The notes: generated by a model from the letters alone, not told the origin. Shown: positions 1 through 5,746, numbered from the stretch's first letter. The stretch: 5,882 nt of DNA from an uncultured Flammeovirgaceae bacterium (GCA_946480685.1 CAMLLI010000315.1:1-5882), one strand, 5' to 3'. Translations and numbers: made by a program.

Positions 1-63
1 GTATTTGTGTTCAAACTGCCGGGGCCGGTGAGCGGGCCGTGCGAGGGAAACCAATTAACTTAA
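1..63 (+). CDS. possible C-terminal end of a gene entering from the left (partial)
   Basis: Frame 1 is open from the window edge to a TAA at 61-63 and would encode about 20 residues, including KLPGPVSGPCEG. Codons 6 to 15 all end in G or C (CTG, CCG, GGG, CCG, GTG, AGC and so on), and GC content falls sharply after the stop. This is what the end of a real gene beside an AT-rich spacer would look like. The fragment is too short to name a family or predict a function. Frame 3 is also open for about 20 codons but has a less regular third position. The call rests only on codon composition and on the position at the edge. Confidence 0.35.
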   Translation, partial: VFVFKLPGPVSGPCEGNQLT

Positions 64-422
64 ATTGACGTATTTAAAAATTACCGCTGTTCGGCAGGAC
101 ACCAGGTCGCTGAAACCCGAAGTATACTAACGATATAAGCCGTTGTTATTTCATTACTAAACAATCTATATATCGCGGAAGGTATAGCAGGACATCCGTC
201 TATTTTTATTGCGGAGTTTCTGAAGAAACTATATATTGTATTGAGATTATACCCTAAGTTTTTGACAACAGTTTTGTACTGTTCATTATTTGCACTCTAA
301 GGAGTAGAAGTATATCCTCTGCCATTGTAGCGTGACCAAAATTACAGCCCGGTAACTGACACGACAGGCTTCAGTACTAACGATAGTACATGAGTATATA
401 ATTAGCGACAGAAGTAAAAATC
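64..422. other. gene-free AT-rich spacer
   Basis: No convincing gene is seen on either strand. The stretch contains two short perfect inverted repeats: AACAGT/ACTGTT at 267-283 with a 5-nt loop, and GTACTA/TAGTAC at 374-389 with a 4-nt loop. The second lies about 35 bases past the tetR stop on the minus strand, but no T-run follows it, so I do not call it a terminator. The 11-mer TACTAACGATA occurs at 125-135 and again at 375-385, about what chance allows. An alternating AT tract next to GCG lies at 166-178. Confidence 0.5.
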
Positions 423-1004
423 CTATTTCAATATCGATAAAGCAGTCTTAATGATATCATCAAAGAAGGCCTTATCAGTTGTCGATTTAGCGGATACTTG
501 TATACCTTTTATCGTGGTGAGGAAAAAACGGGTAAGTGCCCTTGCATCCTGTTTGTTAGTAATTTCACCACTCCCCTGTCCTTTTTGTATCGCCAGTTGA
601 AAAGCCTCTTCGATCAGCTTTTCATTTTTGCAGATCATCTTTCGTACCTCGGCATCAAGCGGTGCTAATTCCACTTCCGCATTTACCATAAAACAACCTC
701 TATGCTGTTTGTCCTTCAGCAGATTATTGGTGATCATTTCGAGAAGCTCCCGAATGGCGTCTATGGCAGACGTTGTGTTGGTAACAATACTGCACATCTG
801 ATTGCCGGAGGTACTCTGATAAAACTCCAGCGCCTTAAGAAACAGAGTATGCTTGTCTCCATACGTGTCATAGAGACTTGACCGGCTTATACCGAGTGAA
901 TCGACCAGATCTTGCATAGACGTACCGTTGTATCCCTTCAGCCAGAAAAGAGATACAGCTTTTTTCAATACTTCGCTTTCATCAAAATCCTTTGTTCGCG
1001 CCAT
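423..1004 (-). CDS. TetR/AcrR-family transcriptional repressor
   Basis: This 193-residue protein has the usual TetR length. An N-terminal helix-turn-helix domain spans about residues 8-55: the first helix contains LFWLKGYNGTSMQDL, and the recognition region is SLGISRSSLYDTYGDK (about 36-51), a very typical TetR signature. The rest is helical and should form the ligand-binding and dimer domain. Its GCFMVNAEVELAP stretch (about 103-115) resembles the C-terminal domain of TetR proteins often found beside oxidoreductase genes. The ligand cannot be read from sequence. The gene lies 111 bases downstream of the SDR gene on the same strand, and two operator-like repeats in front of the SDR gene are its probable targets. 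A possible promoter of its own is at 1033-1040, with no matching operator there, so autoregulation is not evident. The TetR class is secure; the SDR gene as target is inference. Confidence 0.95.
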   Translation of the reverse strand: MARTKDFDESEVLKKAVSLFWLKGYNGTSMQDLVDSLGISRSSLYDTYGDKHTLFLKALEFYQSTSGNQMCSIVTNTTSAIDAIRELLEMITNNLLKDKQHRGCFMVNAEVELAPLDAEVRKMICKNEKLIEEAFQLAIQKGQGSGEITNKQDARALTRFFLTTIKGIQVSAKSTTDKAFFDDIIKTALSILK

Positions 1005-1032
1005 AACAGAAAAAGCCTCGCCTGTTTAAAGG

Positions 1033-1040
1033 CAAAGCTA
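1033..1040 (-). promoter_or_regulatory. possible -7 promoter element for the tetR gene
   Basis: On the minus strand this reads TAGCTTTG, an exact match to the TAnnTTTG -7 consensus of the Bacteroidota primary sigma factor. Transcription would start about 20-25 bases before the repressor ATG, a normal leader length. No good TTG-type -33 element is seen at the expected distance, so the call is tentative. If real, the repressor can be made independently of the SDR gene. Confidence 0.4.
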
Positions 1041-1115
1041 TTCATTTTTTGAAATACGACAGGCTCTTGGCCTTTAAGGAAACGTTACAACGAGGTGTTG
1101 TTCGTTGAAGCAAAA

Positions 1116-1865
1116 TTATCGCACACCACCACTGGCAATAATGGTTTCGCCTGTCAGCCAGCGTGAATCATCGGATGCTAAAAAGACTGCGATCGGTGCA
1201 ATGTCATTCGGTTGTCCGGTGCGTCCCAGTGGCGTTGCTTTTACCGCGCTGGTATGGAATTCACTTCCTATAAAACCAGCGGAGTGTGTGCCCTCTGTTT
1301 CCACAATGCCGGGGTTAATCGCATTAACGCGGATATTTCTCGCGCCAAGTTCTTTTGACAAAACCTGTGTGATTGAATCTACGGCACCTTTAGTCGCTGT
1401 ATAAATAGAACTACCAGGAGGTGTAATGCGTGTCACTGTAGAACTGATGTTTATAATACTTCCGCCTTTATCACCAAATTTCTTCACCGCACCTTTCGTA
1501 ACCAGCAGCAAGCCCAGCACATTTGTATTGAACTGTCTGTTGAACTCTTCTACGGTCACGTCTTCAATAGCACCAAACTGGTATACACCTGCATTGTTAA
1601 CAAGTATATCTACACCGCCAAAGGCTTTCTCAGCTTCACTAAAGAGCTGATCGACATCGACCTGGTTAGAAACGTTACCCTTCACGGCAATGGCTTTTCC
1701 ACCGTTTTTAACAATCTCGGCAACCACTTTTTCAGCGCCTTCTTTTGCCGATGCATAATTGACAACAACGGATGCTCCTTCTGCTGCCAGACCTTTGGCG
1801 ATCTCTGAGCCAATTCCTTTGGATGCTCCGGTAACTACTGCGACTTTGTTTGTAAGCTTTTTCAT
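1116..1865 (-). CDS. SDR-family NAD(P)-dependent oxidoreductase
   Basis: This is a classical short-chain dehydrogenase/reductase of 249 residues, the usual family length, predicted cytosolic. The Rossmann motif TGASKGIG is at residues 12-19, the NNAG structural motif at 90-93, and the catalytic set is N115, S142 and YTATK (Y155, K159). NPG is at 184-186 and a typical C-terminal TGETIIASGG follows. NYAS after the second beta strand suggests an NADP(H) preference. It resembles FabG-like and glucose-1-dehydrogenase-like members, but the substrate cannot be read from sequence. I chose the ATG at 1865 (MKKLTNKVAVVTG) because SDR proteins begin just before this strand. The upstream ATG at 1910 would add 15 residues and place coding sequence over an operator repeat. 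There is no clear Shine-Dalgarno; the A-rich leader is normal for Bacteroidota. The gene is probably repressed by the downstream TetR protein, perhaps as a response to a reactive or toxic small molecule (inference). Confidence 0.95.
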   Translation of the reverse strand: MKKLTNKVAVVTGASKGIGSEIAKGLAAEGASVVVNYASAKEGAEKVVAEIVKNGGKAIAVKGNVSNQVDVDQLFSEAEKAFGGVDILVNNAGVYQFGAIEDVTVEEFNRQFNTNVLGLLLVTKGAVKKFGDKGGSIINISSTVTRITPPGSSIYTATKGAVDSITQVLSKELGARNIRVNAINPGIVETEGTHSAGFIGSEFHTSAVKATPLGRTGQPNDIAPIAVFLASDDSRWLTGETIIASGGVR

Positions 1866-1888
1866 TTTTGTTTTGATTAGTTTGTTTT

Positions 1889-1907
1889 GGAATAGTCGTT
1901 CCAGAAT
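1889..1907. promoter_or_regulatory. TetR-type operator-like repeat, copy 1
   Basis: The sequence is GGAATAGTCGTTCCAGAAT. Its core is an interrupted palindrome, TGGAA-N6-TTCCA (1888-1903), the size and form of many TetR-family operators. It lies 24 bases before the SDR start codon, close to where transcription would begin. It matches the copy at 1922-1940 in 18 of 19 positions. Binding by the neighbouring repressor is inferred from position and shape. Confidence 0.65.
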
Positions 1908-1915
1908 CAAAACAA
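1908..1915 (-). promoter_or_regulatory. possible -7 promoter element for the SDR gene
   Basis: On the minus strand this reads TTGTTTTG, one mismatch from the Bacteroidota TAnnTTTG element. It sits between the two operator-like repeats, so one repeat would cover the upstream promoter region and the other the transcription start. That is a classic arrangement for repression. The match is imperfect and the -33 element is unclear. Confidence 0.3.
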
Positions 1916-1921
1916 CATACC

Positions 1922-1940
1922 GGAATAATCGTTCCAGAAT
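1922..1940. promoter_or_regulatory. TetR-type operator-like repeat, copy 2
   Basis: The sequence is GGAATAATCGTTCCAGAAT, differing from copy 1 only at the seventh base (A for G). The palindromic arms here are GGAA and TTCC. The two copies are 33 bases apart from start to start, close to three helical turns, so two repressor dimers could sit on nearly the same face of the DNA. The near-identity over 19 bases in non-coding DNA is hard to explain by chance. Confidence 0.65.
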
Positions 1941-2392
1941 TAGAAAAAATAATTTTCAGTATCTCGCAAGGTATCCTGTCTGGAAGTTCCGGATATCCGT
2001 TTTTGGGAAGAAAAGCACCTGGTATTCAACCAACAAAAAGTTTTTATGGGCAGTGAACCGTCATGAAGTCGATTCTGTTCTCTGATCGTTCATGACGTAG
2101 TTCTTATCAGTTGTCTCATAGTATAAATGTTGTTTTTAGGACATTCTTTTTTATGTCGCTGATCGGATATAGTATATACTAAAAGAAAAAGCTAAACGTT
2201 TTCTCTGCAGCACCGCGCTGAAAAGTCTGGTGTACTTCGCTCCTGGTAATATTAAAAATAGGGAAACCTTAGTGTCCAACTGTTACCTATGAACTACGTT
2301 CACAAACAACCGGTGCCTTCCGGTCAATAAGGCAAGTGCCGACCTTTTTAGTCGGACAAAATAAACTTTTAAATAACTAATTAGTACAACCG
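1941..2392. other. long spacer between the SDR and DUF4397 genes
   Basis: No convincing gene is seen on either strand. The spacer separates divergently transcribed genes, so it must hold the DUF4397 promoter, though no good TAnnTTTG element was found by eye. It contains the interrupted hairpin at 2059-2097, the 12-bp palindrome TAGTATATACTA at 2170-2181, and three small inverted repeats just before the lipoprotein gene: ACCGG/CCGGT at 2309-2324, GGCA/TGCC at 2331-2340 and CCGAC/GTCGG at 2339-2355. Confidence 0.5.
2059..2097. repeat. interrupted inverted repeat (9 bp + 4 bp stem)
   Basis: CGTCATGAA at 2059-2067 pairs perfectly with TTCATGACG at 2089-2097. After a 2-nt bulge on the left side, CGAT (2070-2073) pairs with ATCG (2085-2088), leaving an 11-nt loop. 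No T-run follows on either strand, so it is not a standard intrinsic terminator. It could be an operator or an RNA structure, or mark the end of a short transcript. Confidence 0.5.
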
Positions 2393-3100
2393 ATGAACAG
2401 TAAACAATTGTTTCGTGTGGGAATGGCGTGTGTAATCGTCTGTACTTCCCTTTTGTTGGCGAGTTGTGATCTGGATAATGATACCGATGGTATACAGCCC
2501 GTTCCTGTCGCCTATGTTTCGCTCTACAACGCGTCTCCAAACGCGCCAGCGCTGGATGTTATCGTTGATAACCGGCAGATCACCAATTATCCTTTTGAGT
2601 ACACAGACCGTACGGCCTATCTCCGTTTTTATACCGGCAGCCGTAATATCAAGCTTACGCCCCGGGGCGCCAGCAATGTTGCAGTTGACACAACGGTAAC
2701 CCTGGAGGCCGATAAAGCTTACTCGCTGTTCGTAGCGGATGAATACAACAAGGCCAGTTTGCTTGTATTTACGGATACGGCTTCCGCGCCTGCAGCCGGT
2801 AAAGCCCTGGTACGGGTGATCAACCTGTCGCCCGATGCGTCTGCTGTTAGTCTTGGTGAAAAAGGAGTATCCAATGTTATTGCTGCTGACCTGGGTTTCA
2901 AGCAAGGATCAGGTTTCACACAGGTGGATGCTAAAACTTACGATCTGGAAATCACGTCCGGTGGCAACGCAAGTAAAACACTTGAGCTTCCGGATATTGA
3001 ATTCCGCGAAGGAGCCGTTTATACCGTTGTGGTGCGCGGATATAGCACACCGCCATCCGGTAATACCAATGTACTGAGCGCCGAAGTAATACGTGGTTAG
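2393..3100 (+). CDS. DUF4397 domain-containing lipoprotein
   Basis: The 235-residue product begins with a lipoprotein signal peptide: K4 and R8, a hydrophobic stretch, and the lipobox LASC with the lipidated cysteine at residue 25. The mature protein starts CDLDNDTDG. Such acidic residues after the cysteine are associated with surface export of lipoproteins in Bacteroidota, so it may be displayed on the outer face of the outer membrane. The body carries two related beta-rich units: VSLYNASPNAPALDVIVDN (about 42-60) and VRVINLSPDASAVSL (about 139-153). This SPxA pattern is typical of DUF4397 (PF14344), a family of unknown function with an immunoglobulin-like fold suspected. There is no clear Shine-Dalgarno. 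The gene appears monocistronic and ends at a strong terminator. The family call is firm; the function is unknown. Confidence 0.9.
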   Translation: MNSKQLFRVGMACVIVCTSLLLASCDLDNDTDGIQPVPVAYVSLYNASPNAPALDVIVDNRQITNYPFEYTDRTAYLRFYTGSRNIKLTPRGASNVAVDTTVTLEADKAYSLFVADEYNKASLLVFTDTASAPAAGKALVRVINLSPDASAVSLGEKGVSNVIAADLGFKQGSGFTQVDAKTYDLEITSGGNASKTLELPDIEFREGAVYTVVVRGYSTPPSGNTNVLSAEVIRG

Positions 3101-3127
3101 ATGCACAAAGTATAGGAGTAGTTACAG

Positions 3128-3165
3128 ACCCCGGCCTTAACACCCTTGAAGCCGGGGTTATTTTT
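3128..3165 (+). terminator. intrinsic terminator of the DUF4397 gene
   Basis: ACCCCGGC at 3128-3135 pairs with GCCGGGGT at 3151-3158. The stem can extend inward past one C-A mismatch (TTAA with TTGA) to a CACCC loop. TATTTTTAT follows directly. It lies 28 bases after the lipoprotein stop codon and separates this gene from the cold-shock gene. Confidence 0.9.
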
Positions 3166-3167
3166 AT

Positions 3168-3520
3168 CTCGATATCCGGTTCATGGATTAAGTTTGGTTG
3201 TCCACTACAAAATCGTTGGGGAAGTACTGCTACATATTTATAACAGCGCAACGCGATATATATAGCATACGAGGTTCCTCCCCATATCCTGACCATGATT
3301 CAGTTTAGCGAAGCAAAATTTTATCAGTATTTTCAACAAAAGATAGGTGGATATGATATATTATACTTACCTTTATAGCGTATTAAGTTATCGGTGATTT
3401 AGTAATATCTCATTCTGTTAGATTATAATCATTCCTCCTATTTCCGTTCCGGAAAAGCGATCAGAGTAGTTATCATGAATATGGAAGTCTGGAAGCTTGA
3501 TACAAATAACATTAATAATT
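3168..3520. other. long spacer or leader upstream of the cold-shock gene
   Basis: No established gene is seen. A TAAGTTTG at 3189-3196 matches the -7 consensus TAnnTTTG on the plus strand but has no clear -33 partner. If used, it would give the cold-shock mRNA a leader of over 300 bases. A 27-codon open frame begins at ATG 3295 and ends at TAG 3376-3378; I do not call it a gene. A short hairpin TTTCCG/CGGAAA lies at 3441-3455. An alternating AT tract flanked by CGCG and GC is at 3252-3266. Confidence 0.45.
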
Positions 3521-3709
3521 ATGCAAGGAACAGTAAAATTCTTTAATGAGGCCAAAGGTTTTGGTTTCATTAAACCCAACGATTCAAAAGAAGACGTTTT
3601 TGTCCATTCATCAGGTCTTATCGATGAGATTCGTGAGAACGATGAAGTGGAATATGAAGTTGAACGCGGTAAGAAGGGCTTGAATGCCGTTAACGTAAAG
3701 CGCATCTAG
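3521..3709 (+). CDS. cold-shock domain protein (CspA family)
   Basis: The 62-residue protein is a single cold-shock domain, a five-stranded beta barrel that binds single-stranded RNA and DNA in the cytoplasm and melts mRNA structure. The RNA-binding motifs are present: KGFGFI (RNP1, residues 12-17) and VFVHSS (RNP2, 26-31), with the aromatic residues F7, F8, F14, F16, F27 and H29 in their usual places. I chose the ATG at 3521 (MQGTVKFF), the canonical start of the family; an in-frame TTG at 3497 would add eight unlikely residues. The leader before the ATG is AT-rich without a Shine-Dalgarno. Cold induction cannot be judged from sequence, although the long upstream spacer would allow a regulatory 5' leader. 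A strong terminator follows 21 bases after the stop, so it is probably transcribed alone. Confidence 0.96.
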   Translation: MQGTVKFFNEAKGFGFIKPNDSKEDVFVHSSGLIDEIRENDEVEYEVERGKKGLNAVNVKRI

Positions 3710-3730
3710 TTCTACCCGGATTCAAAATGT

Positions 3731-3765
3731 AAAAAAAGACCTTCGGAAGCGAAGGTCTTTTTTTT
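3731..3765. terminator. intrinsic terminator, probably bidirectional
   Basis: GACCTTCG at 3738-3745 pairs with CGAAGGTC at 3750-3757 around a GAAG loop. Seven A's precede the stem and eight T's follow it, so the structure can end transcription from either side. It clearly ends the cold-shock transcript. The A-run would also serve a minus-strand transcript arriving from the right, where a short open frame lies. Confidence 0.93.
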
Positions 3766-4091
3766 ATAAAGAACATCCGCCCATGCTACCTATTCGAAGA
3801 ACGCAGCTTAAGTTCGTACGTGCCTTTCAATCGGCAGTGGTAGAAGAAACTGCTGTACGCGAATTCAAGGCTGCTGAGTAAAGGGATGATAGATTGACTA
3901 TATATAGTCACTGCTAAATACTATCACGTATTATTTACGATATACACCGGGCATTTATATAGCTATAAATAATAGCACTTTTAAACCAGCGTTCCATTCT
4001 TGTAATCATTATACATGGCATGATCTTTTTTGTTATTTTGTATAAGCGATCATGACAAGAACCAAGTATATACCATGGTCAAATCGGAAAC
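3766..4091. other. spacer between the cold-shock and YetF-type genes
   Basis: No established gene is seen. The stretch 3783-3881 is open on both strands: a 32-codon ATG frame on plus, and on minus a frame with no ATG that ends with TAG at 3788-3790, just before the terminator. The 16-bp perfect palindrome TGACTATATATAGTCA is at 3895-3910, and TATAGCTATA at 3958-3967. A 7-bp inverted repeat CATGATC/GATCATG (4019-4054) lies 38 bases before the next gene and could overlap its promoter. Confidence 0.45.
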
Positions 4092-4775
4092 ATGTTAGAT
4101 TTGCAAAGAATCTTATTTAACAACGCTCCTGCAGACTTCTTGCTGGAAGTGGCGCTAAGATCTACGGTCATGTTCCTGACCCTCCTTGCGGTCCTAAAAC
4201 TCGCTGGTAAAAGAGGTGTAAAGCAGCTCTCCATTTTCGAAATGGTAATTATTATTTCTCTGGGATCGGCTGCGGGGGATCCCATGTTCTATGAAGATGT
4301 TGGAATCGTTCACGCGCTGGTTGTATTCGTTGTGGTGCTCGTGCTATACCGCTTTGTCACCTGGCTTACCGGAAAAAGTACCTTCATTGAAAAACTCCTG
4401 GAAGGAAGAACAGAATGTTTGATAGACGGTGGGAAGTTTGCCATGCAAAAGTTTGAACGTGAGAGTCTGGCTCAGGACGAATTCTTTACTGAACTCAGAC
4501 TACGAAATATAGAACACCTCGGGCAAGTCAAGAAAGCCTATATTGAAACCACAGGCGACATCAGTATCTTTTTCTATGCCGATGATGATGTAAAGCCAGG
4601 TCTTCCCATTATACCGGAACTGTTTAACGACCAATGCACAGATATACCAGGCACCGGACTATATAGTTGTTGCCGTTGTGGCGAAACAAAAACGATGCAT
4701 ACAGGAAAACAACAATGTCCTGTTTGCAAAGGAAATAAATGGGTCGCTGCAATTCATACCAAGAGAATAACCTAG
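4092..4775 (+). CDS. DUF421/YetF-family membrane protein with zinc-ribbon-like tail
   Basis: The 227-residue protein matches the YetF/YcaP (DUF421) pattern. Three hydrophobic segments lie at about 16-38, 47-61 and 70-92. The conserved loop GKRGVKQLSIFEMV (about 39-52) and ISLGSAAGDP (55-64) mark the family. A soluble domain follows at about 95-165, with LEGRTECLIDGGKF and the typical LxxELRLRNI...QVKKAYIETTGDIS pattern. The C-terminus adds CCRC (C193, C196) and CPVC (C209, C212), which looks like a four-cysteine zinc ribbon. It should sit in the inner membrane with the soluble part in the cytoplasm, as inferred for relatives. The molecular role of the family is not established; some Bacillus members are linked to spore or membrane functions. 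GGAAA five bases before the ATG is a weak Shine-Dalgarno. The gene appears to stand alone, and no terminator was seen after it. The family is firm, the function unknown. Confidence 0.9.
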   Translation: MLDLQRILFNNAPADFLLEVALRSTVMFLTLLAVLKLAGKRGVKQLSIFEMVIIISLGSAAGDPMFYEDVGIVHALVVFVVVLVLYRFVTWLTGKSTFIEKLLEGRTECLIDGGKFAMQKFERESLAQDEFFTELRLRNIEHLGQVKKAYIETTGDISIFFYADDDVKPGLPIIPELFNDQCTDIPGTGLYSCCRCGETKTMHTGKQQCPVCKGNKWVAAIHTKRIT

Positions 4776-4945
4776 ATTGCTTCAGGAGTACCACACGACT
4801 GTATTGTTAAATGTACCAGTTAACAGATATCGCATCACTAATATAGGATGGATTATACTATCAGCGCATATACAAAAAATATTAGCTGACACATAGCTGG
4901 TTAAACTCAACGTATACAAACATAATAGCGAAGCATAGCACGCCT

Positions 4946-5746
4946 ATGACACTTAAAAGAATACACCTATTCGAATTCGAAGACTTAACGTGGTTTCCCT
5001 ATAGCATGCGTTCAAGTCTCACCAGGCTGTTAGCAGTCATGCATAAAATTTTAGATACACAAAAAGATATTACAGAACTCCTTTTACGACTGATCAACAC
5101 TACTTCTACGACTGCCATTGTTGATTTATGTTCCGGAAGCGGTGGTCCCATGACCGAAGTTGCTGAGCATATAAAGAAACAAACTCAAATCTCCGATCTT
5201 ACCCTTACCCTCACAGATTTATACCCTGATAAGAAAATAGTAAATCAAATCACATCAGCCGGAACAACATACTTAAGCACGCCAATCAATGCTGCGGACG
5301 TGCCCAGGCATTTGCCAGGTATTCGAACAATGATATGCAGCTTTCATCACATGAAACCAGAAATAGCGACAAAGATACTCGCCAATGCGCAGGCAAGTAA
5401 GCACCCCATATGCATCTTTGAAATAAGCGATAATAGTTTCCCTATATTTCTCTGGTGGATCGCTATACCTCTAAATTTTATAACAGCATTTTTTATAACA
5501 CCTTTCACCAAAGGGTTAACATGGCAGCAAGTAATTTTCACTTACTTTATTCCGGTTATTCCATTCGCGTTTGCATGGGATGGTGCCGTATCAAATGCCC
5601 GCACCTATACACTTACCGACCTAGACATTCTTCTACAACAAATTCCCAGCGAAGGTTACTGCTGGGAAAAGGGAGCTATTAAGGGTAAATCAACAAGACT
5701 ATATTTACTTGGATTTCCAACCATCACCAAATCAATGAAGCAGTAA
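4946..5746 (+). CDS. class I SAM-dependent methyltransferase-like protein, probably membrane-associated
   Basis: The 266-residue protein opens with HLFEFEDLTWFP (7-18) and a helical segment, then a Rossmann-like core. Motif I is IVDLCSGSGGP (58-68; D60, G64, G66, G67), the acidic end of the second strand is LTLTDLYPD (87-95; D91), and NAADVP (115-120) and SFHHM (132-136) follow, then a strand ending in FEISDNS. These are what a SAM-binding methyltransferase shows. Two hydrophobic stretches (about 164-186 and 192-212) then lead to WDGAVSNARTYT (211-222), a feature I recall from a group of bacterial methyltransferase-like proteins. The substrate is unknown; the hydrophobic part suggests a lipid-like or membrane substrate (inference). 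The ATG at 4946 is the only start upstream of the conserved N-terminal block. It overlaps a weak CATAG/CTATG inverted repeat. No Shine-Dalgarno and no terminator were recognised. Transcription is probably separate from the YetF-type gene, 170 bases upstream. Confidence 0.82.
   Translation: MTLKRIHLFEFEDLTWFPYSMRSSLTRLLAVMHKILDTQKDITELLLRLINTTSTTAIVDLCSGSGGPMTEVAEHIKKQTQISDLTLTLTDLYPDKKIVNQITSAGTTYLSTPINAADVPRHLPGIRTMICSFHHMKPEIATKILANAQASKHPICIFEISDNSFPIFLWWIAIPLNFITAFFITPFTKGLTWQQVIFTYFIPVIPFAFAWDGAVSNARTYTLTDLDILLQQIPSEGYCWEKGAIKGKSTRLYLLGFPTITKSMKQ

Noticed and set aside
361..1065. 10-bp direct repeat ACGACAGGCT at 361-370 and 1056-1065 flanking the tetR gene
   Set aside because: Ten-base repeats are expected several times by chance in a window this size; there are no transposon ends or transposase.
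1020..1077. Crossed inverted repeats GCCTGT/ACAGGC and TTAAAGGC/GCCTTTAA upstream of tetR
   Set aside because: The arms interleave rather than nest and no T-run follows, so neither a terminator nor a simple operator is supported.
1088..1107. CAACGA/TCGTTG stem just past the SDR stop codon
   Set aside because: It is a weak 6-bp stem with no T-run, so not called a terminator.
1866..1910. N-terminal extension of the SDR protein to an ATG at 1910
   Set aside because: The 15 extra residues precede the normal SDR start, and their codons would cover an operator-like repeat and the probable transcription start.
2381..2905. 174-codon minus-strand frame opposite the lipoprotein gene
   Set aside because: It is antisense to a clear lipoprotein gene and shows no domain or motif.
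3497..3520. TTG start adding eight residues to the cold-shock protein
   Set aside because: The family starts at MxGTVKFF; the ATG at 3521 fits exactly.
5643..5668. 8-bp inverted repeat TTCCCAGC/GCTGGGAA inside the methyltransferase gene
   Set aside because: It is inside coding sequence and about as frequent as chance predicts.
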